Source of the DNA: Gammaproteobacteria bacterium
Lineage (GTDB): Bacteria; Pseudomonadota; Gammaproteobacteria; Steroidobacterales; Steroidobacteraceae
Assembly (NCBI GenBank): GCA_021773365.1
Contig: JAJFKF010000100.1
Location: forward strand, 1 to 64,000
DNA length: 64,000 nucleotides
Direction: 5' to 3'
Part shown: one piece after another, positions 8,346 to 17,187 of the stretch
How the letters are laid out: every line of letters starts with the position of its first letter
Numbering within the stretch: the stretch's first letter is position 1
Program-made: the position numbers and the translations under genes
Notes under the pieces: model-generated
Database searches by the model: none
What the model saw: the letters and a program-made list of their open reading frames with translations, nothing else
Told to the model about the DNA's origin: nothing

Positions 8346-10727
8346 ATGCGGAATCCGGAATTGAAACCAGGGTCTGGCGGATACGGCGCGCTGACGGCAC
8401 TGCTGGTGGTCCTGCTGCTGTGCATGGGCGCCCTGGCCGGACTGAACTCCATGTTCACCCAGCGCGCCGTGCAGGACATGGGCGGGGCAGCGGATATTGC
8501 ACGCCAGCACGCCCAACCGCGCGCCATCGTGGCCACCACGCGGGTGCTGCGCAGTAACCTGGGTGCGCGACGCTTCCTCGGCCGCAGCATCAAGGATATC
8601 GACGCCATGGTCGGGGGGATGGACGCCGCCCTTCTCGCGCTTCCCGATCCAGCCACTTCCTCGGCACCCCGTTTCAACATCCCGCTGCTGCGCAGCCCCG
8701 TGAACCACCAGACACTGCAGGAGCTGCGGCAACTCTGGTCGGAGTTTCACCACTACCTCGACCCCATCCGCGCCTTCGAGGCCGATCCCTACATCGAAAC
8801 CGCCGAGCAGGGCACGCAGCTCAGCGCCGCGGGCCTGGCTCTGCAACGCGCCCTCGATGAAGCCCTGCGCTTTGGCCAGGCCAATCAGCAGCAGATCAGC
8901 ACCCTGATCGGTGAACTGTCGACCGGCGCGGCAAACACCGCGCAGACCCGGGCCGCCATGCTGCGCCAGTGGCTGGTGATCGGCCTCGGCGCCTGCGCAC
9001 TGCTGCTGATCATCACGCTGCTGCTGATCTGGAGCGCCAGTCGCCGTGAACAGGCGCTGGCCCGTGCCAAACAACAAAGCGACGACATCCTGCGCACCGT
9101 CAACCAGGGTCTGTTCCTGCTTGACGAGCGCCTGCAGATCGGTTCGGAGCGTTCCGAGGCTCTGCAGGAGATTTTCCGCCGTCGCGATTTCGACAAGCTG
9201 GATTTCCAGGGCCTGTTGCGCGGACTGGTACCCGAGAAGACCCTGGAAACCGCGGCCGAGTACGTAACGCTGCTGTGGGGCGAGCGTGTCAACGAGAAAC
9301 TCATCAAGAGCATCAATCCCCTGAGCGAAGTGGAAGTACACTTCGAGGCGCCCGGCGGCAAGGTCGACACCCAGTACCTGGAGTTTGATTTCAACCGCGT
9401 GCGTAGTGGCGGCCAGTTCTCGCGCGTGCTGGTCAGCGTCAACGATGTGACCCGCCGCGTGGAGTTGGCGCGCGAGCTGCACGAGTCGCAGGAAAAGGCC
9501 CAGGCGCAGCTCGACCTGCTGCTGCACATCCTGCACGTCGATCCACAGCTGCTGACCGCCTTCCTGGAAGAAAGCGCCGTTTCGCTGAAGATGGTCAACG
9601 CCATCCTCAAGGAGCCGGCACGCGAGGAAAGCGCCTTCCGCGCCAAGCTCGACGGTATCTTCCGCCAGATTCACTCCGTGAAGGGCGAGGCGGCGGCGCT
9701 CGGACTGAAGTCCGTCGAACAGCACGCCCACGGCTTTGAGGAGGCGCTCGTCGAGCTGCGCAATCGCCCCACGGTCGGCGGCAACGACTTCCTGCCGCTG
9801 GTGGTCAAGCTCGATGATCTGTTTGCACATTTCTCCCAGATGCGCGAGATGATCAGCCGCCTCGCCGATCTGCGAACCGCAATGTCGGGTCTGCCGCCCG
9901 CCGCAACGGACTTAAATTTTGCCGCCTCTCCGGAAGCGACAACGCCCTCACTCACAGCGGAAGAAGAACGGGCGCAGTCGCAGCAGGACGAACAGGAATG
10001 GATTGCGCCACAACCGGAATCAGCATCAGAACCAGAACCGGCATCGGCATCGGCGCCCGCCGAGGAAGAACCCGCGCAAGCGCCGGCTTCATCCGCCGGC
10101 GACACTCTGGTGCAGCGACCCCCCGAGGCCCTGGAACAACTTCGCCAGAGCGCCGCAGGCGGTGATATCGAATCGGCCATCACCCAGCTGGCCCAGCGCA
10201 TCGCACGCAAACAATCAAAGAAGGTGGAAGTGAACTGCAGCGGGCTGGAGCGGGTGCCTTCCAGGTATCGCCGTCCCATCAAGGACATCGCCATTCAGAT
10301 GGTCCGCAACAGCCTGGCGCACGGCATCGAGATGCCCCAGGAACGCGCGCAACAGAACAAGTCGGCCGCAGGTGCAATTGTCGTGCGATTCGAGAACCAC
10401 GGCAGCGGCGGTTGTGAGTTCGTCTGCCAGGACGACGGTCGCGGCCTGTCAATCGAGCAGCTGAAACAAACCGCCGTGGCCCGCAACCTGGTCAGCGCCG
10501 AACAGGCGGCTACTCTGGACGAACGCCGTGCGCTGGCGCTGATCTTCATGGCCGGCTTCTCCACGCAGGAGCAGGCGGATGAGGATTCCGGCCGTGGCGT
10601 GGGCATGGACCTGGTGCGGACCACGGTTCAGGAACTCGGCGGCAAGATCGGCATCTCCACCGCTGCCGGAAAATTCCTGCGCTTCCGCATCTGGCTGCCG
10701 CCGACGGCGGAAGCCCAGGCCGCCTGA
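8346..10727 (+). CDS. membrane CheA-like kinase with HPt and HATPase domains
   Basis: A 793-aa sensor protein. TM1 is about 14-34, then a periplasmic region of about 170 residues, then TM2 about 208-231. A PAS-like cytoplasmic stretch follows (about 240-395, LRTVNQGLFLLDE near its start). The HPt domain carries phosphoryl-acceptor His443 in IHSVKGEAAALG. An acidic, Ala/Pro-rich linker is at about 540-600. The CheA-type HATPase domain has an N-box at 652-660 (VRNSLAHG), G1 DDGRG (696-700) and G2 GRGVGMD. It lacks the CheY-binding and CheW-like domains of standard CheA. The start was set at the ATG before the TM1 leader; the 52 in-frame codons upstream overlap the ygiQ promoter side. It heads a four-gene run with a receiver, CheX and a TonB fusion. 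Confidence 0.85.
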   Translation: MRNPELKPGSGGYGALTALLVVLLLCMGALAGLNSMFTQRAVQDMGGAADIARQHAQPRAIVATTRVLRSNLGARRFLGRSIKDIDAMVGGMDAALLALPDPATSSAPRFNIPLLRSPVNHQTLQELRQLWSEFHHYLDPIRAFEADPYIETAEQGTQLSAAGLALQRALDEALRFGQANQQQISTLIGELSTGAANTAQTRAAMLRQWLVIGLGACALLLIITLLLIWSASRREQALARAKQQSDDILRTVNQGLFLLDERLQIGSERSEALQEIFRRRDFDKLDFQGLLRGLVPEKTLETAAEYVTLLWGERVNEKLIKSINPLSEVEVHFEAPGGKVDTQYLEFDFNRVRSGGQFSRVLVSVNDVTRRVELARELHESQEKAQAQLDLLLHILHVDPQLLTAFLEESAVSLKMVNAILKEPAREESAFRAKLDGIFRQIHSVKGEAAALGLKSVEQHAHGFEEALVELRNRPTVGGNDFLPLVVKLDDLFAHFSQMREMISRLADLRTAMSGLPPAATDLNFAASPEATTPSLTAEEERAQSQQDEQEWIAPQPESASEPEPASASAPAEEEPAQAPASSAGDTLVQRPPEALEQLRQSAAGGDIESAITQLAQRIARKQSKKVEVNCSGLERVPSRYRRPIKDIAIQMVRNSLAHGIEMPQERAQQNKSAAGAIVVRFENHGSGGCEFVCQDDGRGLSIEQLKQTAVARNLVSAEQAATLDERRALALIFMAGFSTQEQADEDSGRGVGMDLVRTTVQELGGKIGISTAAGKFLRFRIWLPPTAEAQAA

Positions 10728-10762
10728 GCGGCGCCGCCCTCCTCGCCCGGAACAGCTGAACA

Positions 10763-11140
10763 ATGACTGCCCTGAAGCTCATGATCGTCGATGACTCGAA
10801 CATCATGCGCCGCAAGATCGAGCGCTCGCATCAATGTGCGCGCCTGCAGTTCATCGGTGCCGCGGGCAACGGCCACCAGGCCGTGGAGCTGTTCCGGCGC
10901 ACCGCGCCGGATGTGGTGACCATGGACATCACCATGCCGGAGATGGACGGCATAGAGTGCGTCAAGGCGCTGGTGGCGCTCAATCCCGATGTATTGATCC
11001 TCATCATCTCCGCTCTTGCAGACAAGGCCACCGCCATCGAGGCCATGAAACAGGGCGCCAACGGTTTCCTGTGCAAGCCCTTCACGGACCGCCAGCTCAC
11101 CGAAGCGCTGGATGAACTGCTGCGGGGCGCCACGCAATGA
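10763..11140 (+). CDS. single-domain response regulator (CheY-like)
   Basis: A 125-aa receiver domain with the acid pair Asp10-Asp11 (IVDDSNIMRRKIE), phospho-acceptor Asp55 in VTMDITMPEMDG, a conserved Ser/Thr region (LIISA) and Lys in CKPF. There is no output domain, so it probably relays phosphate from the HPt/HATPase protein encoded upstream to a target protein. Its stop overlaps the CheX-like start by 4 bp (ATGA), implying coupled translation with a dedicated phosphatase. Confidence 0.92.
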   Translation: MTALKLMIVDDSNIMRRKIERSHQCARLQFIGAAGNGHQAVELFRRTAPDVVTMDITMPEMDGIECVKALVALNPDVLILIISALADKATAIEAMKQGANGFLCKPFTDRQLTEALDELLRGATQ

Positions 11141-11589
11141 GCATGACACGCGTGGAACTGGAAACATTCGTGCAGGGCACGACGCACTACTTCGTTACTG
11201 CCGCCAACCAGGCGGCCACGGTCGGCTCGCCCTATCTGGTCAACGAGGGCAGTCCCGCGCTACTGGAGTACACCGGCGTCATCACCATTGCCGGCAAGCG
11301 CAAGGGCATCGTTTATTTCACCGCCTCCCGCCCCATGCTCACCGTGCTGCTGATGCGTCTCGGCGAGACCGACATGACGCACGAGAACATGGCAGACCTG
11401 GTCGGCGAAGTGGCCAACCAGATCTCCGGCAATGCCCGCCGCGACTTTGGACGTGAGTTTATGATCTCCGTGCCGCGCGTACTCAGCGGGGCGCAGTCCG
11501 AATCGCCCACCCCCGCCGATGCCCGTTCCTTTGTCATTCCGATCAACTGGCGCAGTCATTCGGCCCAGCTTGTTGTCTGCCTCGATTAG
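11137..11589 (+). CDS. CheX-like CheY-P phosphatase
   Basis: A 150-aa protein of the CheC/CheX phosphatase fold. The family signature E-x2-N is Glu91/Asn94 in LVGEVANQISGNARRDFG, the pair that positions water on phospho-CheY. It is encoded directly behind the receiver gene with an ATGA overlap, so phospho-receiver is its likely substrate. An alternative start is Met3. Presence of CheX but no CheW, CheR, CheB or MCP in the window argues for a phosphorelay other than flagellar chemotaxis. Confidence 0.85.
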   Translation: MSMTRVELETFVQGTTHYFVTAANQAATVGSPYLVNEGSPALLEYTGVITIAGKRKGIVYFTASRPMLTVLLMRLGETDMTHENMADLVGEVANQISGNARRDFGREFMISVPRVLSGAQSESPTPADARSFVIPINWRSHSAQLVVCLD

Positions 11590-11600
11590 TGGAGTTCACC

Positions 11601-13298
11601 GTGAACAGCAATACCGCCAAAGCCCGCAACCTCGACGCCGTAGTTCCGCTGCCGCCGGCCCCTTCCGGCGCCGGGGTGGACGTGCTCGTGCTCACCGAGG
11701 ACGACTTCTTTCTGCTGGCGGTACGCAAGGTGGTGGCCCTGCCCAACCGCATCTGGCATGCGACCAGTGAAACCCAGGCTGCCGACCTGCTGATATCCAC
11801 GCCTTGTGCGGTGGCGCTACTCGATACCGGGCTGATGCAGTCGAATCTGCCGGCCACGATCGCCCGGCTGCACCAGCAGTTCCCTGATCTTGCCTTTGTG
11901 CTCGCTGGCGAGGCACAGGACGAGGCGCCGGCCGCGCCGCTGCTGGAAAGCGGCCAGGTGCGCGCCTTTGTCATCAAACAATATGCCGGCAGGCGGCTGG
12001 GCCCGGCACTGCAGACTGGTGTCGACTGTCATCTGGATCTCAGATCCGAAACCGCGCAGCACAAGGTACGGTCAGGTTGGCGGCGTCCGCCCGTTCTGGT
12101 CGGGATTGCGGCCGGAGTGCTGGCTGCCGCCGCACTGGTTGCTGCCGCCATCTGGCTGATGACTTCCGGCGACCGGCAGGTGACCGGCAATGCGGCGCAG
12201 GCTCCAGTAACCCCGGTCGTTGCGTCGGACAGCCCGGAGACCTCGCCGGCGCTCGAAATGGCGCTGGAGCAGGCGCGCCAGGCCTTCGAAGCCGGTCACT
12301 ATGTTTCGGCCGCGGGCAACACCGGCGCACTTGAACACTTTCGCGCCGCGCTGGCGCTCGACCCGCTCAATGCCGAAGCCAGGGACGGATTGAGCCGGAT
12401 CGCCGAGATCATGCTGGCGCGTACCGAACTTGCGCTGGTGGAAGGCAACACCGGCCAGGCCGCGGACATGCTCAAGGCCGCCAAAGCCATCGATCCTGCA
12501 AATCCCCGTATCGAGTTCCTGCACACGCAGATCTCGCGCGAAGTGACTCGCACCAGCACAGCGCGCGAGGAAGCCGAACAGATCGAGGCGCTGAACCAGC
12601 GGCTGGAGGAATTGAGCAAGGCACGCACGACGCAGATCAGCGCCGCGGCACCGGAAAAGGCGCCGCCTGCAGTCAATCCCGCTCCACAGCGAAGAGCCGC
12701 GGAGGCTGACCGCCTGCTCGCGCTCGGATACGAGCGTCTCACCCAGGGTCGCCTGTTGCAGCCGGAACAGGACAACGCCCCGCACTACCTGCTGAAACTG
12801 CAGCAGCTGCAGCCCGATCACCCGGGCCTGCAGCCGGCCATAGCTGCGGTGCGCGAACGTCTCCTCGTGGAAACCGATTCCGCATTGGCCGAGCGCAATG
12901 TCACGATAGCTCAGGGTCTGCTGGACGCGGCGCGCAGCCTGGGCGCCAGTGGCGCCCGCGTGGACAAATTGTCCGCCGATGTACGCCGCAGCCGCACGCA
13001 GGCGCAGCTGCTGGCCACTCCCTCGCCATTGTTGCCCGACATGATCGCCCGCCAGCACACGCCGAACTATCCGCTGCGCGCGCGTCGCGAGAACGTGGAA
13101 GGCTACGTGGATCTGCGCTTCACGGTCTCCGCGAAGGGCGAAGTCCAGGAAGTGGAAGTGGTGAGCGCGCAGCCGCAGGGCTACTTCGAAGAGGAAGCAG
13201 TGCGGGCGGCAAAGCGCTGGAAGATCAAGCCCCGCATCATCGACGGCGATACCTACGAGCAGTTGCTGTCTCTGCGACTGCGCTTCACGCTGGAGTGA
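11601..13298 (+). CDS. receiver-like / TM / TPR / TonB C-terminal fusion protein
   Basis: A 565-aa protein with a GTG start preceded by TGGAG; another GTG four codons upstream overlaps the cheX stop. Residues about 15-140 form a receiver-like fold: acidic residues TEDD near the start, Asp in VALLDTGL at the usual phosphosite and Lys in FVIKQY. One TM follows (about 155-180, VLVGIAAGVLAAAALVAAAI). The periplasmic part contains TPR-like helices (EHFRAALALDPLNAEARDGL) and ends in a TonB C-terminal domain (NYPLRARRENVEGYVDLRF ... RRWKI-type helix AVRAAKRWKIKP). So a cytoplasmic receiver-like module is tied to an envelope-reaching TonB domain. It is the last gene of the kinase-receiver-CheX run. 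Confidence 0.82.
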   Translation: MNSNTAKARNLDAVVPLPPAPSGAGVDVLVLTEDDFFLLAVRKVVALPNRIWHATSETQAADLLISTPCAVALLDTGLMQSNLPATIARLHQQFPDLAFVLAGEAQDEAPAAPLLESGQVRAFVIKQYAGRRLGPALQTGVDCHLDLRSETAQHKVRSGWRRPPVLVGIAAGVLAAAALVAAAIWLMTSGDRQVTGNAAQAPVTPVVASDSPETSPALEMALEQARQAFEAGHYVSAAGNTGALEHFRAALALDPLNAEARDGLSRIAEIMLARTELALVEGNTGQAADMLKAAKAIDPANPRIEFLHTQISREVTRTSTAREEAEQIEALNQRLEELSKARTTQISAAAPEKAPPAVNPAPQRRAAEADRLLALGYERLTQGRLLQPEQDNAPHYLLKLQQLQPDHPGLQPAIAAVRERLLVETDSALAERNVTIAQGLLDAARSLGASGARVDKLSADVRRSRTQAQLLATPSPLLPDMIARQHTPNYPLRARRENVEGYVDLRFTVSAKGEVQEVEVVSAQPQGYFEEEAVRAAKRWKIKPRIIDGDTYEQLLSLRLRFTLE

Positions 13299-13312
13299 CC
13301 CGGGGACGACTG

Positions 13313-14380
13313 CTACCCGAAGGCGAGCAGCAACCCCAGGCTGGTAGCGCCCACGAGCAGGGCGACGAGCAAGCCGGAGACCAGCGGGCGCCAGCCAATG
13401 CGCCACATCTGTGAAAAGGACACGCTGAGGCCAACGGCTGCCAGCGCACAGGTCAGCAGCAAATTGGAAGCGCTCTTGCCGCTGTCGACAATGCGCGTCC
13501 ACAGCGCCGACCAGTCCGCCGAACCGGCAAATATCGCATCACCGGCCGTGCGCAGAACAATCATCAGAATGAAGGCGATCACGAAGAACGGCACGATTTC
13601 CGTGCGGCCGCTGCGCTCCCCGGCTGTTTCCTGTGGCTGCCGGGCGGCCCACCATGCCGCGGCCGGAATGAGAATGGCCATGGAAAGATTGCGCAGCAAC
13701 TTCGTCACGCTGGCCGCCGCCAGTGCGTCGGGCGCATTGGCCTGCTGGGAGTAGATCATGCCGGCGCCGACCACCTGCGAGGTGTCATGGATGGCGGTGC
13801 CGAGAAAGATGCCCGCATGCAGGTTCGATTCGGCGAAAAAATGACCGGCCAGCAGCGGGTAGACCACCATGCCGATGCTGCCGAACAGCACCACGCAGGC
13901 CACGGCAAAGGCGGTTTCTTCATTGCGCGCCCTGATCACCGGCGCAACGGCAATGACTGCCGTGCATCCGCAAACCGCGGTGCCGATGGCCAGCAGCACC
14001 CCAAGCCGTTTGGGCAGACCGAATATGCGGATAAAAGCGGCACCGGCAAGCAATGCCACGGTGATGCAGGCGAGGGCCACCGGCAGCGCGGTGGCGGCAA
14101 CGGCACTGGCGCCGGACAGCGTCAGGCGCAAGCCCACCAACGCCACACCCACACGCAGCACGGTGCGCATGGTCCAGTTCAGCCCGGCCTGCGACCAGGA
14201 CGGAAGACCCACAGTGTTGCGCCAGATCATGCCCAGCAGCACGGCGCATAGCACCGGGCTCAGGGGAATGGCGGGAATGCCGGCAACACCGGCGGCGAGC
14301 TGGGTGGAAATCAGGCTGGCAACCGCGGCCAGCGCCACGGCAAGCGCCAGACCTGGCCCGATCGCCAGCAGCGGGTTCAA
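13313..14380 (-). CDS. yeiH: YeiH/UPF0324 family putative sulfate exporter
   Basis: A 355-aa polytopic membrane protein with about 10 hydrophobic segments, matching the UPF0324 (Cons_hypoth698) family. Characteristic motifs include GAAFIRIFGLPKRLGVLLAIG, CGCTAVIAVAPVI and IFLGTAIHDTSQVVGAGMIYS (shown in pieces). Family members are annotated as sulfite/sulfate exporters, often near taurine or amino-acid regulators. The start is TTG, overlapping the TGA of the upstream small gene (TTGA), so translation is probably coupled. It converges with the TonB-fusion gene 14 bp away. Confidence 0.85.
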   Translation of the reverse strand: MNPLLAIGPGLALAVALAAVASLISTQLAAGVAGIPAIPLSPVLCAVLLGMIWRNTVGLPSWSQAGLNWTMRTVLRVGVALVGLRLTLSGASAVAATALPVALACITVALLAGAAFIRIFGLPKRLGVLLAIGTAVCGCTAVIAVAPVIRARNEETAFAVACVVLFGSIGMVVYPLLAGHFFAESNLHAGIFLGTAIHDTSQVVGAGMIYSQQANAPDALAAASVTKLLRNLSMAILIPAAAWWAARQPQETAGERSGRTEIVPFFVIAFILMIVLRTAGDAIFAGSADWSALWTRIVDSGKSASNLLLTCALAAVGLSVSFSQMWRIGWRPLVSGLLVALLVGATSLGLLLAFG

Positions 14381-14616
14381 CGGGCGCCGGCTTCCGAGGG
14401 AGAGCGTTTGCTGCGGTGGAGAACCATCCGCTCGTTCAGTTCCTCGATAGTGTGGCTGGCGCTTTTCACGAAGAGGAATGGTAACACCGCATGCACCAGA
14501 CAGGCGGCGCCACCGACCATCATGCGTGCGGCAAAGCGGCTGGCGTGGGCCAGATGCTCGAGGTAGGTCTCGCCCACAGAGGCGGGATGCTCACTAAACA
14601 GCTTGTTCATACTCAT
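14377..14616 (-). CDS. small DUF6356-type membrane protein
   Basis: A 79-aa protein with one hydrophobic stretch (about 34-51, GGAACLVHAVLPFLFV). It ends in a charged tail whose motif SASHTIEELNERM I recall from the DUF6356 family. The function is unknown. It forms a two-gene operon with yeiH (4-bp overlap) and is divergent from the Lrp-type regulator, which may control both. Confidence 0.7.
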   Translation of the reverse strand: MSMNKLFSEHPASVGETYLEHLAHASRFAARMMVGGAACLVHAVLPFLFVKSASHTIEELNERMVLHRSKRSPSEAGAR

Positions 14617-14680
14617 GGACCCATCCTAGCCTTCTGGCGCTGGAATCGGGTTGCCTATTTCGCCTTAATCAGCTGTTTTA

Positions 14681-14696
14681 TAGAATATTCGTTCTA
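14681..14696. promoter_or_regulatory. palindromic operator between lrp-type gene and DUF6356-yeiH
   Basis: TAGAA-N6-TTCTA is a 5-bp-arm palindrome in an AT-rich stretch that stands out from the GC-rich surroundings. Its position between divergent genes, just upstream of the presumed -10 of the regulator, fits an autoregulatory Lrp/AsnC site. The assignment is inference. Confidence 0.45.
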
Positions 14697-14714
14697 GTTT
14701 ATGCCGTATTAATG

Positions 14715-14720
14715 TAATAT
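14715..14720 (+). promoter_or_regulatory. -10-like element placing transcription start at the GTG (possible leaderless mRNA)
   Basis: TAATAT lies seven bases before the GTG at 14727, and no Shine-Dalgarno sequence is visible. If this hexamer is the -10, transcription would begin at or next to the start codon. The -35 match (TTCTAG, 14692-14697) is poor and overlaps the palindrome, as expected for a regulated promoter. Confidence 0.35.
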
Positions 14721-14726
14721 TGTCGC

Positions 14727-15200
14727 GTGGACAAGCTTGACAAGAAAATTCTGGACCTATTGCAACATGACGGCGCCCTGACCGCCACCGAAGTGGCCGA
14801 CCGCATCGGTCTGTCCAAGACGCCGTGCTGGCGGCGCATCAAGCGCCTGCAGGATGAAGGCATCATCCGGCGCACGGTGGCGTTGCTGGACCCGAATGCC
14901 GTCAACGTCGGCACCACGGTTTTCGTCACCCTCAAGACCGCCGATCACGACGCGGCCTGGGTGGAGAAATTCGTCAGTGCCGTACGCGACATCCCGGAGG
15001 TGACGGAAATCCACCGCATGAGCGGTGAGGTGGACTACCTGATGCGCGTGGTGGTACCGGACATCGCCGCCTACGATGCGGTGTACAAGCGTCTCATTGC
15101 CGCCGTGGCCTTTCTCGATGTCAGCGCCAGTTTCTCGTTGGAGACCATCAAATCGACCACGGCGTTGCCGCTGAACTATCTGCAGCTGGGATCGGGCTGA
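14727..15200 (+). CDS. Lrp/AsnC family transcriptional regulator
   Basis: A 157-aa regulator with an N-terminal winged HTH (DKLDKKILDLLQHDG, then ADRIGLSKTPCWRRIKRLQ) and a C-terminal RAM/AsnC ligand domain (about 65-150). SGEVDYLMRVVVPD is the typical ligand-pocket signature. Effectors of the family are usually amino acids. It has a GTG start with no SD. It is divergent from the DUF6356-yeiH pair across 110 bp containing a palindrome, so control of that export pair is the likely role. Confidence 0.93.
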   Translation: MDKLDKKILDLLQHDGALTATEVADRIGLSKTPCWRRIKRLQDEGIIRRTVALLDPNAVNVGTTVFVTLKTADHDAAWVEKFVSAVRDIPEVTEIHRMSGEVDYLMRVVVPDIAAYDAVYKRLIAAVAFLDVSASFSLETIKSTTALPLNYLQLGSG

Positions 15201-15301
15201 GACAGCAGACGCCGCTCGGCTTTCGGCGGAGCGCGCGGCGGCGCGCACTCGGCAGCCATGCCTCTCGCCGCGCTACCGCCGACGCATCCGGCCGTCGATG
15301 T

Positions 15302-16486
15302 CTACTGGCGCGCGTCGACTTGCTCTTCCACCTCCACCAGACGGCGGCGGAATTGCTCCGCCAGCGCCTGCTCGGGCGCAACGCCCAACGCCTCGCCGAG
15401 CAACCGCTGACCGTATTCCAGGGTTTCGCTCTGGCCATTGCGACACAGCCACTCACCCGTCTGCAGGCGCTCGCGCTCGCCCTGCTGCTCCAGCTCTCGC
15501 CGCATGTCCTCGTCGCCCAGGGCCACCAGGGCGCGTCGGGTATAGAGGAGCGTCGATCCCTTCACCTGGTTTTTTTCGTACAGTTCCAGCGACCGTCGCA
15601 GAGCAGGAGCCGCTTCCCGCGCATTCAACCGCGCCAGGGCGTTGGCGAAGTAGCGGCCGGTGTAGGCGTAGTAGCCCACCTCCATCGGCGTCAGCGTCGC
15701 GGCATCCTCGCGCGAGGCGATCAATTGGTCAGTCATCAGGCGGACGAACTGCCGCCGATCACCCAGGTGCCGCCGCACCTGTGCGCCATGCGCCGGCGAA
15801 TCGGCCCATCGCTCATACAGTGCCCCCAGCACCAGCGCGGCATGCGTCGGCGGATGAAATGCCCTGCCGGGCGCGGGTCTGGCGGTCATCAGTAATTTCA
15901 GCAGCGGCAAAGCCACGTCCAGCGCCGCGGCAGTCTCCTGCTCACTTCCGAGCGGTCCGACCGACAGTGGTTTGCAGACCGCGTCGATCATGTGCGGAAA
16001 AGTCGGATAGAGCCGCTGCCGCCGATCGTCCTCCAGGGCGAACCACTCGTCCCGCACGGACTCGATTTCCGCCGCGGTGACGTCATGATTGAAGTACCCG
16101 TAGACATACGCCAGCGGGTCCCATCGCTCGTCGATGATGTCCTCGCGCCGGAGCACCGATTCGATGGCGGCATCGACCGCTTCCACAGTCTGGGGCGAGA
16201 GCGTCCGCCTCACCTCAGGATCGCAGACCAGCAGCAGCGGCTGGGCGAACGCGGATTGCATCTGCTGCACCTTGCGACGGTCAGCCCGGCCGGCCTCCAC
16301 CAGATGTGCGGCGATCGCCTGAACCAGGCTGTCCCGCTGATCCGGTTCAAGCCGTGCAAGCAGGCCCAGGCGGGTGAGTTCCTCCGCCGAGACGGTGGTG
16401 GCCGGTGGCGATTCCGCCGCGATGGCCGGGGCGGCCGGGGCGGCCGGGCCTGCAAGCACCGTGGTCAAGAGCAGGGCAATGTACAT
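15302..16486 (-). CDS. secreted protein of unknown function, helical
   Basis: A 394-aa protein starting at the ATG preceded by GGGAG; the frame is open further upstream without a better site. Residues 1-26 form a signal peptide with an Ala/Pro-rich cleavage zone (AGPAAPAAPAIAAE). The rest is helical and charged, with no catalytic motif I recognise; YAYTGRYFANALARL and AALRRSLELYEKNQ-like helices suggest an alpha-helical repeat fold. It converges with the lrp-type gene. No functional assignment is made. Confidence 0.65.
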   Translation of the reverse strand: MYIALLLTTVLAGPAAPAAPAIAAESPPATTVSAEELTRLGLLARLEPDQRDSLVQAIAAHLVEAGRADRRKVQQMQSAFAQPLLLVCDPEVRRTLSPQTVEAVDAAIESVLRREDIIDERWDPLAYVYGYFNHDVTAAEIESVRDEWFALEDDRRQRLYPTFPHMIDAVCKPLSVGPLGSEQETAAALDVALPLLKLLMTARPAPGRAFHPPTHAALVLGALYERWADSPAHGAQVRRHLGDRRQFVRLMTDQLIASREDAATLTPMEVGYYAYTGRYFANALARLNAREAAPALRRSLELYEKNQVKGSTLLYTRRALVALGDEDMRRELEQQGERERLQTGEWLCRNGQSETLEYGQRLLGEALGVAPEQALAEQFRRRLVEVEEQVDARQ

Positions 16487-16650
16487 GGGCAGCTCCCAGG
16501 AGAAGTGAGCCGCCATTGTACTGGCGCAGCAGGCGCCTGCAGTCTGCTGCCGCACGCCTTCCGACTGCTGACCGGCAGCGCTACTATCGACGCCGATGCA
16601 TATCTTCGAACCGAGACTGGAAATTACCCTCGAGGCGCTCTCGTACTTCA

Positions 16651-16944
16651 ATGACGGCAACCATTCCCCTCAATCCCCAGACCGCCGAAATTGCAAGGCG
16701 CATCGTCTGGTTCGAGCCACCGGAGCAGGCGTTGACGGATACGGTCCGGTTTCTCGCCTATGCAATGGCATACGCGCGGCATGAGGATATGCGCGTGATC
16801 CTGCGTTTCATTTCGGATGATGATCTAAGGGAAGCACTGGACAGGGCGCCCCCGGGCATCATCGACCCGCGCTCCTGGGCCTACTGGAATTCAAAGATGG
16901 GCCGCTGGCCGGCGCCGCCCATGCCGGTGCGGCGGTTTGAGTAG
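16651..16944 (+). CDS. orphan small protein resembling the partner of AbiEii-type toxins
   Basis: A 97-aa protein. Its motifs IARRIVWFEPPEQAL, HEDMRVILRFISDDD and APPGIIDPRSWAYW match, from memory, a family of about 100-residue proteins encoded just before AbiEii nucleotidyltransferase toxins. No intact toxin follows. The DNA just upstream encodes, in another frame, a fragment LEITLEALSYFNDG that looks like the tail of such a toxin, and an IS3 fragment follows at 16960. The locus therefore looks like a decayed toxin-antitoxin remnant; the small gene itself is intact in reading frame. Confidence 0.5.
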   Translation: MTATIPLNPQTAEIARRIVWFEPPEQALTDTVRFLAYAMAYARHEDMRVILRFISDDDLREALDRAPPGIIDPRSWAYWNSKMGRWPAPPMPVRRFE

Positions 16945-16959
16945 CGGTACGACAGACTG

Positions 16960-17130
16960 GTGCACACCGGACTGGTCTGCTGCCGGTTTCCCGGCAATGG
17001 GAAATTGAAGCCCCAGGATACGGCGCTGGATCGGCTGCGCAAAGAAAATGTTCGGCTGAAGGCCAAGCGTGATTTTTCAACGAAAGCCGCTGTCAGTTCA
17101 ACGGGTCATTGCACCATTTCGTTGACGTAA
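16960..17130 (+). mobile_element. IS3-family OrfA transposase fragment
   Basis: In the frame starting at 16960 the translation contains FPGNGKLKPQD, then LDRLRKENVRLKAKRD and TKAAV. This is the leucine-zipper end of IS3-family OrfA proteins (usual form LRRLRRENARLK.ERDILKKA). There is no start codon, no OrfB and no visible terminal repeat. The aligned segment degenerates after about 45 codons and stops at 17128-17130. It is a relic next to a decayed toxin-partner gene. Confidence 0.7.
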
Positions 17131-17187
17131 GGCAACCACGCAAGTCTGCTCAGAGTAGACACACTTCGCCGGTCATTACGGGTTTTC

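Noticed and set aside
8253..9830. 525-codon minus-strand frame opposite the HPt kinase
   Set aside because: Antisense to a multi-domain kinase with conserved motifs; no homology signs.
10763..11589. Flagellar chemotaxis operon
   Set aside because: The receiver and CheX-like genes are present but no MCP, CheW, CheR, CheB or motor genes occur around them.
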